Positions 1 through 5,543 of a DNA stretch of 5,543 nt are shown here, piece after piece; the stretch's first letter is position 1; each line of letters begins with the position of its first letter. A program made the translations under genes and the position numbers. The stretch is from Candidatus Hydrogenedentota bacterium (GTDB lineage Bacteria; Hydrogenedentota; Hydrogenedentia; Hydrogenedentales; SLHB01). The notes under the pieces are model-generated. The model had not been told where the DNA came from, ran no database searches, and saw only the letters and a program-made list of their open reading frames with translations. The stretch covers positions 1-5,543 of the forward strand of contig PUOI01000011.1 in the NCBI GenBank assembly GCA_003552765.1, read 5' to 3'.

Positions 1-401
1 ACATTCGGATAGACCCCAGACCAGACCAGTGGTACGTGACGTGGCCGGGCGGATTCATCATGGGAGACAGGACCGAGCGAGTCCGGCGCCCGCGGATTCC
101 CTGGTACACGCCCTCGCGGACCACTGTCATCGGAGGCAGGTCCCAGATAGGCCCGCAATGCGCGTGGATTCCCGGCCGATACGAAGTGCGCGAGATGCGA
201 GTGTATCAGCCTGGCTACTGGACGCAGCACTACGTGCCGCCCGCGTACGACACGCGCTATATAGGCGGCCGTCCCACGCAAGTCCAAGTGCGCGCAGGCT
301 ATTATGAAAACGTCTATGTGCCCGGCCAATACGTTACGCAGCCCCAGCGCGTTTGGATTCCGGGCCGCTGGGATTGCGCTCCCGGATGCCGCCGGCACTA
401 G
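1..401 (+). CDS. WxPGxW/Y-repeat protein, 3' part (5' end outside window)
   Basis: The reading frame beginning at base 3 is open to the left edge and ends at TAG 399-401, giving 132 visible residues. No start is assigned: a GTG at 36 and an ATG at 60 lie in frame, but the frame continues upstream with similar composition (a Trp-Tyr-Val-Thr-Trp-Pro-Gly stretch), so the true start is probably outside. The visible part carries at least four copies of an aromatic-x-P-G-x-aromatic motif: WIPGRY, YQPGYW, YVPGQY and WIPGRW. It is rich in Tyr, Arg, Pro and Val and has a short Cys-containing tail (DCAPGC). This resembles the WXXGXW/YXWXPG repeat proteins of Gram-negative bacteria, many of them secreted or envelope proteins of unknown role. 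Any signal peptide would lie outside the window. It could instead be the C-terminal repeat domain of a longer protein. The coding call rests on the repeats; function is unknown. Confidence 0.65.
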   Translation, partial: IRIDPRPDQWYVTWPGGFIMGDRTERVRRPRIPWYTPSRTTVIGGRSQIGPQCAWIPGRYEVREMRVYQPGYWTQHYVPPAYDTRYIGGRPTQVQVRAGYYENVYVPGQYVTQPQRVWIPGRWDCAPGCRRH

Positions 402-452
402 AACCGTTGCGAGCACGAGTTGCGGCGCCAATCCACTGAATCTCCTCCCCCA

Positions 453-502
453 GCGGGCGCGGATGGGTCCCCCCACGCGAATAGCGCTCCATCCGCGCCC
501 GC
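453..502 (+). terminator. Strong 14-bp stem-loop, probable terminator of the repeat-protein gene
   Basis: Bases 453-466 (GCGGGCGCGGATGG) and 489-502 (CCATCCGCGCCCGC) are perfect reverse complements, giving a 14-bp GC-rich stem. A G-T wobble (467/488) can extend it. The loop is about 22 nt and contains a smaller possible CGC/GCG pairing. It starts 51 bases after the stop codon at 401 and ends 127 bases before the next start. The downstream tract (GATAATTTCTAT) is AT-rich but not a clean T run, so this is an imperfect intrinsic terminator. It could also be a mRNA 3'-end stabiliser, a REP-like element, or a structured leader of the following gene. The stem itself is certain; the role is inferred. 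Confidence 0.55.
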
Positions 503-618
503 GATAATTTCTATAGGGTCCTGGCGGGATGCGGTGGACAAACATGTTATCATAGGGCGTGTCAGGGATACGGTAGCTAGTGTTAGGTTGATCGCGCGTG
601 GCGCGCACGCGAAGAAGA

Positions 619-626
619 AGGGGGAG
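619..626 (+). promoter_or_regulatory. Ribosome binding site deciding the URO-D gene start
   Basis: A purine run AGGGGGAG lies three bases before the ATG at 630 and is the only good Shine-Dalgarno match in this stretch. The frame is open 210 bases further upstream to 420, but that extension crosses the terminator-like stem-loop and does not resemble the family. This supports starting at 630. A 6-bp inverted repeat (CGCGTG 595-600, CACGCG 606-611) sits just before the site and could form a small hairpin in the leader. Confidence 0.7.
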
Positions 627-629
627 TTC

Positions 630-1673
630 ATGAACAGTCTTACGCGAATCCAGAACACACTGACCGGCGGCCCCGTTGATCGCATACCGGTCGTTCCGAT
701 TTTCATGGCGTGGGCTGCGGAGTATGCGGGTCATACGTACGGGGAGTTTCAGTGGGATTACCGAGCCCTGACCGCCAGCTTGTTGAAGGTGCGGGAGCGT
801 TTCCACATCGACCAGCTCACCACGTTGAGCGATCCGCACCGGGAGACGGCGGATTATGGCGCCAAGGTCACCTATCAAGAGCATTCCGTATGCCGGTGTG
901 AGGGGCCGTTGATCCAGAATCCCAGCGATGTGAATAAGCTTAGGCGCATGCCAATCGACGCGGCTCCGCGCATGTTGGACCGTATCCACGCGCTGGAGGT
1001 GTTTCACCGGGAAATGGGAGGGGACGTCTCCATCCTGGGCTGGCTGGAAGGCCCCTTGGCTGAGTTCTGTACCTTGCGGACGCTTGAGACGGCCATGACC
1101 GATTTGCTAACCGAGCCGGACCTGTTCCACGAGGCGTGCAGCGTCACCATGGACAATGCCGTCACGTGGGCGCGGGACCAGATTCACGCGGGGGCCGACA
1201 TGATTGGAGTGGGGGACAGCGCGGTGAGCCTCGTCAGCGCCGATATGTACCGCGAACACATCTTGCCGTGGCACCAGCGTCTCTTTCATGGCATACACGA
1301 TGCGGGAGGGAAAGTGCGGCTGCACATTTGCGGCGCCATAGATCATCTAATCCCGGATATTGTCCACGCCGGGGTGGATGTGCTCGATATCGATTGGATG
1401 GTGGACCTCGCCCAGGCGCGCCAGATTGTGGGGGACAAGGTGACCCTCTTCGGCCAGTTTGACCCAGTGCGTGTGCTGAAGGAAGGAACGCCCGAGGACG
1501 TGACGCGCGCGGCGCGGGAAAACATACGCGATGGCGGTCCGAAACATTTTGGTCTCATGCCGGGTTGCGAGATCCCGCCGGGCACCCCGGAAGAAAACAT
1601 CGCCGCGTTCTGTCCCGGCGAGGGCTGTCTGATGGTTGAGGATTTGAAGGTGGAATCCGCTGCTTCATTGTAG
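630..1673 (+). CDS. URO-D superfamily protein, MtaA/CmuA-like cobamide methyltransferase type
   Basis: This encodes 347 residues, a normal length for a single-domain uroporphyrinogen-decarboxylase-fold (TIM barrel) protein. The N-terminus carries the family pattern G-x-P-V-D-R-I-P-V (about residues 14-21). The middle has VGDSAVSLVSADMYREHILPW (split here as VGDSAVSL, residues 194-201, then the SADMYREHILPW segment, 203-214). His232-x-Cys234 in HICG plus Cys313 in MPGCEIPPGTPEEN match the H-x-C-xn-C zinc ligands of MtaA, MtbA and CmuA methyltransferases. In those enzymes zinc activates a thiol such as coenzyme M, or another acceptor, for methyl transfer from a corrinoid protein. The RQAGRY-type substrate loop of true HemE is absent, so heme synthesis is unlikely. 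No corrinoid protein or activator gene is visible nearby, so substrate and acceptor are unknown. The gene appears monocistronic, preceded by a likely terminator and facing a convergent operon 19 bases downstream. The family is clear; the reaction is inferred. Confidence 0.9.
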   Translation: MNSLTRIQNTLTGGPVDRIPVVPIFMAWAAEYAGHTYGEFQWDYRALTASLLKVRERFHIDQLTTLSDPHRETADYGAKVTYQEHSVCRCEGPLIQNPSDVNKLRRMPIDAAPRMLDRIHALEVFHREMGGDVSILGWLEGPLAEFCTLRTLETAMTDLLTEPDLFHEACSVTMDNAVTWARDQIHAGADMIGVGDSAVSLVSADMYREHILPWHQRLFHGIHDAGGKVRLHICGAIDHLIPDIVHAGVDVLDIDWMVDLAQARQIVGDKVTLFGQFDPVRVLKEGTPEDVTRAARENIRDGGPKHFGLMPGCEIPPGTPEENIAAFCPGEGCLMVEDLKVESAASL

Positions 1674-1692
1674 GCCCGGGCGTGGTTTGGTT

Positions 1693-2844
1693 TCACTGAG
1701 GCGTCAGCTCGCACACCGTCTCAACGTGCGGCGTGTGCGGGAACAGGTCGAGGGCGATAACCCGGCCCAGCCGCCATCCATGTTGCGTGAGGTGTTTGAG
1801 GTCACGGGCCAGCGTGGCGGGATCACACGAGACGTACGCCATCTTCCTAGCGCCGCAGTCCGCCAGTGCGTTGAGGATGGGCCGCGCGCCGCTTCGGGGA
1901 GGGTCAAGTAAGACAGCGTCCCACGGCTCTCCAGTGAGCGCTCGTTGAAAGGCGCTCTCGTCTCCGATGTGATAACGCCCCTTGCCCACGCGTTGCGCCG
2001 CCGTGATCGCGGCGAGATTGTGGTCGAGCCCTCGCACCTCGGCCGTATCCGCGAACGGCAGGGAAAGATTGCCCGAGCCGCAATAGAGATCCAAAATGCT
2101 TTTGGCGTCTCCCACGATCTCGCGGACGGCGTCATGTAGCAGCCGGTTAAGCAAAAGACTCGCCTGCGAAAAGCCTCCCGCGACGACGGGGATGCCATCG
2201 AACAAGAAATGGCCGCGCGGCGCCTTTTGGCGGGGATGATTAACATTAGGAAAAACCTTGCGCAAGGATGCATTGGGATGCCGCGTCCAGACAAGGACAG
2301 CGCCATCCCCAGGGTTCACAGTCAGTTCGACGGAGCCTTTCAGCCGGACGGAGCGCAGTTGACCGAGGGCGTCATTGAGCCGCTCGTGACATAAGGCGCA
2401 GGAGGCGCGATCCATCACCCTTTTGGTCCCTGGCGCGAAGAATCCCCACGACCGCCCGTCTCCGTGGAACGTGGCGCGGGTGCGGTATCCCAAGCGGTAT
2501 CGCGCGTCCTCGCGCCATTCCAGCTCTGGTTCGAGCCCGCCGATACGGGCCAAGCAGTCGCGGATAATGTGCTGCTTCCATTGCGCTTGCGCAGGGTATG
2601 CGAAGTGAATCCACGTGCAGGCGGTGGCGTGGGCGGCGCACGAGCACGGCGGCTCCCAACGGTGGCAAGAAGGGGACTCCAGTGTTTCCACCGAACCCCA
2701 AAGCACGTTGCGGCGGCGTGTTACGTTCCCCAACCTGACCACGTCTCCGGGCAACGCGCCCGGTACGAAGCAGACCTCGCCTTCAAGGCGGGCCAATCCA
2801 TGGCCTCCGTGCACCACGCCCTCGATTTCTACCCGTTCCGTCAT
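1693..2844 (-). CDS. TrmA/RlmD-type class I SAM-dependent RNA m5U methyltransferase
   Basis: The product is 383 residues from the ATG at 2844. A longer open frame reaches 2991, but the added residues are unlike the family and the start at 2844 overlaps the upstream stop as ATGA. A TRAM RNA-binding domain covers about residues 1-58. The catalytic domain has GGFSQ (223-227), the SAM loop LDLYCGSGNL (251-260), DPPRSG (314-319), the nucleophile Cys340 in YVSCDPATLARD, and the HVE base with Glu375 near the end. This family methylates C5 of specific uridines in 23S rRNA (RlmD U1939, RlmC U747 in E. coli) or tRNA U54; the target here cannot be told. The iron-sulfur motif is unusual: Cys67, Cys76 and Cys149 align with three of the four RlmD ligands, but the second ligand position is Ala73 (ATAC in place of CGGC), while Cys60, Cys69 and Cys152 are extra. 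The protein is also shorter than typical RlmD (about 430). Family is confident; exact target is not. Confidence 0.92.
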   Translation of the reverse strand: MTERVEIEGVVHGGHGLARLEGEVCFVPGALPGDVVRLGNVTRRRNVLWGSVETLESPSCHRWEPPCSCAAHATACTWIHFAYPAQAQWKQHIIRDCLARIGGLEPELEWREDARYRLGYRTRATFHGDGRSWGFFAPGTKRVMDRASCALCHERLNDALGQLRSVRLKGSVELTVNPGDGAVLVWTRHPNASLRKVFPNVNHPRQKAPRGHFLFDGIPVVAGGFSQASLLLNRLLHDAVREIVGDAKSILDLYCGSGNLSLPFADTAEVRGLDHNLAAITAAQRVGKGRYHIGDESAFQRALTGEPWDAVLLDPPRSGARPILNALADCGARKMAYVSCDPATLARDLKHLTQHGWRLGRVIALDLFPHTPHVETVCELTPQ

Positions 2845-3605
2845 ACGTCCGAGGAAAAGAAATCTTCGCCTACGTGGTCTCTCGCACGCGTTTGTTTTCG
2901 CAACTGCATTAGCAGATGCGCGTAGGTGGTGCGCACCGTATCGGTGAGATCCCCGGCGTAAGGAAGGATGTACGTGGCGGGCAACTTCCATACCTTGCCA
3001 GGCGCAAGGCGTTTAGGGCCGAGCACGGACAGGCAGCAACATTCGCACTCCCGGCCAAATACGGAATAGTGACCTCCGCCATCGATCCCAGTGATAATGC
3101 CCCGGCCGTCTTTGCGGTTGAGCGCGATGCCCCGTTCCGAAGTCTCGATATCCAAGGCTTTGTGAGCCTGCTCGAAACCGTTGGTGAGCACGGTTATGCC
3201 GTCAGGCAATATAGGGAGTTGTTCAAGCGTAATCCGGCGAACGATAACCTCTTCCTCACCCCTGTTGCGTACCGAGACGCGCCGCCGTATGCCGGGGTTC
3301 TCATGATAGGCGAGGGTCTTCACACACACTTCGAGATTCGGCCGTTGCTGAAGGCAGACCAGTGTCGCGCCCGCAACGCTGTTCTGCTCGCTCCACGTTA
3401 CCTCGCCAAAATCCATCACGTCGAGCCTGCAATCGTCGTTACTGACCACGAATTCCGATGAGGCGCCCGCAACCCATTCGATTTCGCAATGCTTCTGGAG
3501 CAAACTGCACGTGTTGCCGAGAAACGCGGACCACGTGCGCTCCATCCAGTGATTGCCCACGATGGCGAGCGTCCGGTCAACGTAGGTATACGCGCGCTTA
3601 TTCAT
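2841..3605 (-). CDS. Unassigned 254-residue protein, possible GH36 N-terminal-like beta-sandwich
   Basis: I do not recognise a named family with confidence. The ATG at 3605 is chosen because GGGGGA sits about eight bases upstream; an in-frame ATG at 3632 has no ribosome site and would add nine residues. Much of the chain reads as alternating beta strands. Residues 93-130 contain LAYHENPGIRRRVSVRNRGEEEV (given in two parts: LAYHENPGI 98-106, RRRVSVRNRG 107-116), which recalls the strand-turn pattern of the N-terminal beta-supersandwich of GH36/alpha-galactosidase-type enzymes. Near the end, APGKVWKLPATYILPY (201-216) resembles the last strands of such domains. No TIM-barrel catalytic domain follows, so it would be a stand-alone sandwich. 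There is no signal peptide or membrane segment. It has ten cysteines, including ECECCC (186-191). Its stop overlaps the start of the RNA methyltransferase gene by four bases, so the two are probably co-transcribed and translationally coupled. Confidence 0.75.
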   Translation of the reverse strand: MNKRAYTYVDRTLAIVGNHWMERTWSAFLGNTCSLLQKHCEIEWVAGASSEFVVSNDDCRLDVMDFGEVTWSEQNSVAGATLVCLQQRPNLEVCVKTLAYHENPGIRRRVSVRNRGEEEVIVRRITLEQLPILPDGITVLTNGFEQAHKALDIETSERGIALNRKDGRGIITGIDGGGHYSVFGRECECCCLSVLGPKRLAPGKVWKLPATYILPYAGDLTDTVRTTYAHLLMQLRKQTRARDHVGEDFFSSDV

Positions 3606-3717
3606 GACTGGGTCCCCCGATGGGCTGGACATCCGCGAGCTTGGAGGCCCGATCCCCTTTGGTTGCTACCTGGCGGCGCGCTTGGGCGCCTTTCCCTAAT
3701 CCGTTTACAACAGCCCC

Positions 3718-3748
3718 ATTATACTCTGTCATAGTTATGCCGAAACAA
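3718..3748 (-). promoter_or_regulatory. Possible sigma-70-type promoter of the minus-strand operon
   Basis: On the minus strand the -10 box is an exact TATAAT (3718-3723). The best -35 is TTGTTT (3743-3748), which matches only three of six consensus bases and is 19 bases away, so the -35 is weak. Transcription would begin near 3711 and give a leader of about 105 bases before the ATG at 3605. A hairpin with GGCGC/GCGCC arms (3675-3690) falls in that leader. The palindrome CCCGGCCGGG (3768-3777) lies just upstream of the -35 and could be a regulator site or chance. Confidence 0.4.
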
Positions 3749-3820
3749 ATATGCGCAACGATTTCTTCCCGGCCGGGTCTAACGTGTTGAACCGTTCTCG
3801 CACGCTGTACCCTGAACATG

Positions 3821-3833
3821 GCCGCTGAGCGGC
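3821..3833. repeat. Short perfect hairpin GCCGC-TGA-GCGGC in the divergent spacer
   Basis: Five-base arms flank a three-base loop. The left arm overlaps the first copy of the nine-base direct repeat CATGGCCGC (3817-3825), whose second copy is at 3843-3851, 26 bases on. The arrangement may be a regulator site or only GC-rich chance; no T run follows, so a terminator is unlikely. Confidence 0.25.
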
Positions 3834-4014
3834 AATTCGGAGCATGGCCGCCCGCTAGCGTGGGTTGTGTCATCCCAGCATATTCGGTAAAGTTGGGGTG
3901 AGCGCGATCGCGGAAGATAGCTTTAGTACTGCGTCACGCTAGAGTTGGAGGGGACGGGATGATCTCAGATGAGCTTTGTGACGGGTTAGGGGTGCAGCCC
4001 GATGGGAACGTACA

Positions 4015-4950
4015 GTGCAAGAACTAGACAACTCTGCTAGCGAGCCATCGCGGAGCGTCACCACAGGGACCGAAGCCTTTGACCATGAGGAGGCGGTGTG
4101 CTGTTTCTGTGGTCCGCACGAGAAGAAGGTGATGCATTCCGACGGCGGGTACCACATCGTCCGTTGTACGGGATGTGGCTTAGTGTACACAACTCCACGA
4201 ATCGTGGCCAATCAGCTTGAAACGCTTTACCAGGACACGTACTGGCGCAGCCCTTCGCCCAAGCATTGCGGTTACGCCCACTATATCGAAGACAAGGGGT
4301 GCTGGTTTGCCACATACCGCCGCCGATTTCGCCACATTGCCGCGCGGATGTCTGCAGGGCAGGCTCTGGATGTGGGATGTGCGGCAGGCTTTTGGACCAG
4401 CGTATTGCGGGACGCTGGCTGGGAAGCCTACGGGGTCGATATTTCGGCCCCAATGATCGAGTATGCCCGGCGGACCTTTTCGCGTGACGCCTACTATTGC
4501 GGCTCTCTGGAAGAACAAGGGTTTACGAGCGAACAGTTCGATTTGGTGACGCTCTGGGATGTGATTGAACATGTGAGGGATCCGCACGGCCTGTTGCGCG
4601 AAGTCAACCGGGTCCTTCGTCCGGGTGGCTTACTTGTATTGGAAACCCAAGACGTGGATTCATTGCTGGCCAGGTGGTTAGGAAAACGCTGGCACCATTT
4701 CAAGCATATGGAGCATTTGTTTCATTTCTCTGCGCCTACTTTAAAGAAGTTGCTGGACGGGTCTGGTTTTTCGGTGGAGAAGTTCACCCGCCGTCATGCC
4801 GGGAAGCGTGTGACGCTGGGATTCATCGCGGAACGGAGTGGCAGGGTCCATCCATCGCTGGAGAAATGGTTAGGGTTTCTTAAGCACAACCGGGCGAGCC
4901 TATACGTGAATCCTTTGGATGAAATCATAGCGATTGCGTGGAAACAGTGA
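4015..4950 (+). CDS. Zinc-ribbon plus class I SAM-dependent methyltransferase
   Basis: This encodes 311 residues from a GTG at 4015. No earlier start exists in frame because stops lie at 3970 and 3979, and GGGA sits seven bases before the GTG. An N-terminal zinc ribbon is formed by Cys29-x2-Cys32 and Cys51-x2-Cys54, the second knuckle being CTGCGLVYTTPR. The Rossmann methyltransferase domain has motif I LDVGCAAGFW (118-127), the acidic VD at 141-142 that should bind the ribose, DLVTLWDVIEHV (176-187), and LRPGG (201-205). A His-rich WHHFKHMEHLFHFS segment (226-239) follows. This architecture matches methyltransferases found in polysaccharide and sugar-nucleotide gene clusters, in which the ribbon type is common, acting on a sugar or lipid-linked substrate in the cytoplasm. 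The substrate cannot be told. It may form a unit with the oxidoreductase gene 181 bases downstream. Confidence 0.92.
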   Translation: MQELDNSASEPSRSVTTGTEAFDHEEAVCCFCGPHEKKVMHSDGGYHIVRCTGCGLVYTTPRIVANQLETLYQDTYWRSPSPKHCGYAHYIEDKGCWFATYRRRFRHIAARMSAGQALDVGCAAGFWTSVLRDAGWEAYGVDISAPMIEYARRTFSRDAYYCGSLEEQGFTSEQFDLVTLWDVIEHVRDPHGLLREVNRVLRPGGLLVLETQDVDSLLARWLGKRWHHFKHMEHLFHFSAPTLKKLLDGSGFSVEKFTRRHAGKRVTLGFIAERSGRVHPSLEKWLGFLKHNRASLYVNPLDEIIAIAWKQ

Positions 4951-5002
4951 GGGCGCCAAGTGGAGAACCTCCAGGTGTACAAAGCGTAGGCCCCGCCAGG
5001 CG

Positions 5003-5017
5003 ATTCGAGACTCGAAT
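5003..5017. repeat. 15-bp palindrome ATTCGAG-A-CTCGAAT between methyltransferase and oxidoreductase genes
   Basis: Seven-base arms are perfect reverse complements around a single A. It lies 52 bases after the methyltransferase stop and 114 bases before the oxidoreductase start, in AT-richer sequence than its surroundings. CCCC (4991-4994) and GGGG (5023-5026) flank it and could extend a folded structure. A dimeric regulator operator fits the symmetry; as RNA it would be a short hairpin without a T run. The role is unknown. Confidence 0.35.
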
Positions 5018-5131
5018 AAGATGGGGCGCTCATGGATCAAGTAGGGGCTTGACTCTGTTCAGATGCGAAACAGCGCCGATGTCCAACCACTTTTGTTTTT
5101 CCGCCATAACAATGAGGAATAGAAGAAGTAC

Positions 5132-5543
5132 ATGCGAGTAGCGGTGATAGGAGCTGGGCCAGCTGGCGCCACAGCGGCATACGTGTTAACCAAGAACGGA
5201 GTGGCAGTGGACGTGTACGAGGCCTCGCCTCACGCGGGCGGACTTGCGCGCTCGTTCTCCTTATGGAATCAGACGGTGGACTTGGGGCCTCATCGTTTCT
5301 TCAGCAAGGACAAACGCGTCAACCAGCTTTGGCTCGAGGTGGTGGGGGAGGATTACGTGATGGTCGATCGCCTCACGCGAATTCTATATAAGGGGCGGTT
5401 CTTCCACTACCCACTCCGTCCCGGTAACGCCCTCCGTAATCTAGGGCCGCTCGAAGCCGTGCGGTGTTTGGCCAGTTACACGCGGGAAACCTGGCGTCCG
5501 GCGCCGCTGGATGGGACCTTTGAATCCTGGGTGACGCGCCGCT
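5132..5543 (+). CDS. FAD-dependent oxidoreductase, UDP-galactopyranose-mutase-like, 5' part
   Basis: The gene begins at ATG 5132 and runs off the right edge with 137 codons visible. The first residues MRVAVIGAGPAGA contain the GxGxxG dinucleotide-binding loop (7-12) closing a beta-alpha-beta unit with Glu30 at the end of the second strand. GGLARSFSLW (36-45) and DLGPHRFFSKDKRVN (50-64, HRFF at 54-57) follow, then RLTRILYKGRFFHYPLRP (split: RLTRILYKG, then RFFHYPLRP). These match the NAD(P)/FAD-dependent proteins related to UDP-galactopyranose mutase and protoporphyrinogen oxidase, often annotated near glycosyltransferase genes. True Glf ring-contraction activity cannot be judged because the active-site arginines and C-terminal half are missing. 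GAGGAA at 5114-5119 is a distant ribosome site; a closer AGAAGAAG run (5121-5128) is weaker. The neighbour suggests surface-glycan metabolism. Confidence 0.88.
   Translation, partial: MRVAVIGAGPAGATAAYVLTKNGVAVDVYEASPHAGGLARSFSLWNQTVDLGPHRFFSKDKRVNQLWLEVVGEDYVMVDRLTRILYKGRFFHYPLRPGNALRNLGPLEAVRCLASYTRETWRPAPLDGTFESWVTRR

Larger units (their letters stand above)
3606..4014. other. Divergent intergenic region, 409 bases, no convincing gene
   Basis: This stretch separates the minus-strand operon from the plus-strand methyltransferase gene and should hold promoters for both. It contains a perfect TATAAT on the minus strand, a 10-bp palindrome CCCGGCCGGG (3768-3777), another CGCGATCGCG (3903-3912), a small hairpin GCCGC-TGA-GCGGC (3821-3833), and CATGGCCGC twice (3817-3825 and 3843-3851). 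A minus-strand open frame of 91 codons (3598-3873) has no ribosome site, no recognisable motif and would cover the promoter, so I do not call it. No plus-strand promoter with both boxes was found for the methyltransferase gene. Confidence 0.6.

Noticed and set aside
16..29. Tandem CCAGA units near the left edge
   Set aside because: Fewer than three full copies of a five-base unit inside a coding frame; no sign of a functional repeat.
1674..1692. GCCCGGGC palindrome in the 19-base gap between convergent genes as a shared terminator
   Set aside because: It has no loop and no T run on either strand, so it cannot be supported as a terminator.
3598..3873. Minus-strand open frame of 91 codons that would overlap the start of the unknown gene by eight bases
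   Set aside because: No ribosome site before its ATG, no recognisable motif, and it would span the TATAAT box; most likely chance in a GC-rich spacer.
3903..3912. CGCGATCGCG as a cyanobacterial HIP1-type repeat
   Set aside because: Only one copy was noticed; HIP1 would be expected several times in a window of this size.
3855..3942. Inverted repeat CTAGCGTG (3855-3862) and CACGCTAG (3935-3942)
   Set aside because: Eight-base arms 72 bases apart are expected about once by chance in a region of this size.
3616..4006. CCCGATGGG present at 3616-3624 and 3998-4006, each near a gene start
   Set aside because: Short, GC-rich, and the two copies sit differently relative to the starts; probably coincidence.
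5049..5077. TTGACT as a -35 box for the FAD oxidoreductase gene
   Set aside because: No -10-like sequence lies 16-18 bases downstream; the region there is GC-rich.

Overview
The window is an ordinary-looking piece of a GC-rich bacterial chromosome with six protein-coding genes: three complete single genes or pairs in the middle, and one gene cut off at each end. No RNA gene, CRISPR array, insertion sequence or prophage signature was seen. The organism cannot be named from this sequence. Two features are compatible with a free-living Planctomycetes/PVC-like or Hydrogenedentes-like bacterium, namely an MtaA-type URO-D protein and a protein with WxPGxW/Y repeats, but this is a low-confidence guess.

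Layout. (1) Bases 1-401, plus strand: the 3' end of a gene for a protein with repeated aromatic-x-P-G-x-aromatic motifs, open at the left edge. (2) Bases 453-502: a striking 14-bp perfect stem-loop, probably the terminator of that gene. (3) Bases 630-1673, plus strand: a URO-D superfamily protein with the H-x-C...C zinc-ligand pattern of cobamide methyltransferases (MtaA/MtbA/CmuA group), not HemE. (4) Bases 1693-2844 and 2841-3605, minus strand: an apparent two-gene operon. The upstream gene encodes an unassigned 254-residue beta-rich protein. The downstream gene encodes a TrmA/RlmD-type RNA m5U methyltransferase, and the two overlap by ATGA. The operon converges on the URO-D gene with a 19-base gap. 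(5) Bases 3606-4014: a 409-base divergent intergenic region holding a perfect TATAAT on the minus strand and several short palindromes. (6) Bases 4015-4950, plus strand: a zinc-ribbon plus class I SAM methyltransferase. (7) Bases 5132 to the right edge, plus strand: the start of an FAD-dependent, UDP-galactopyranose-mutase-like oxidoreductase. A 15-bp near-perfect palindrome lies in the 181-base gap before it.

The last two genes are types commonly found among cell-surface glycan or sugar-modification genes, so the right end may be the edge of a polysaccharide or natural-glycan cluster continuing outside the window. The middle operon pairs an RNA-modification enzyme with an unknown partner. 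No convincing new multi-gene defence or regulatory system is visible. The points most worth checking are the unusual iron-sulfur cysteine pattern of the RNA methyltransferase, its coupled unknown partner, and the long stem-loop at 453-502.
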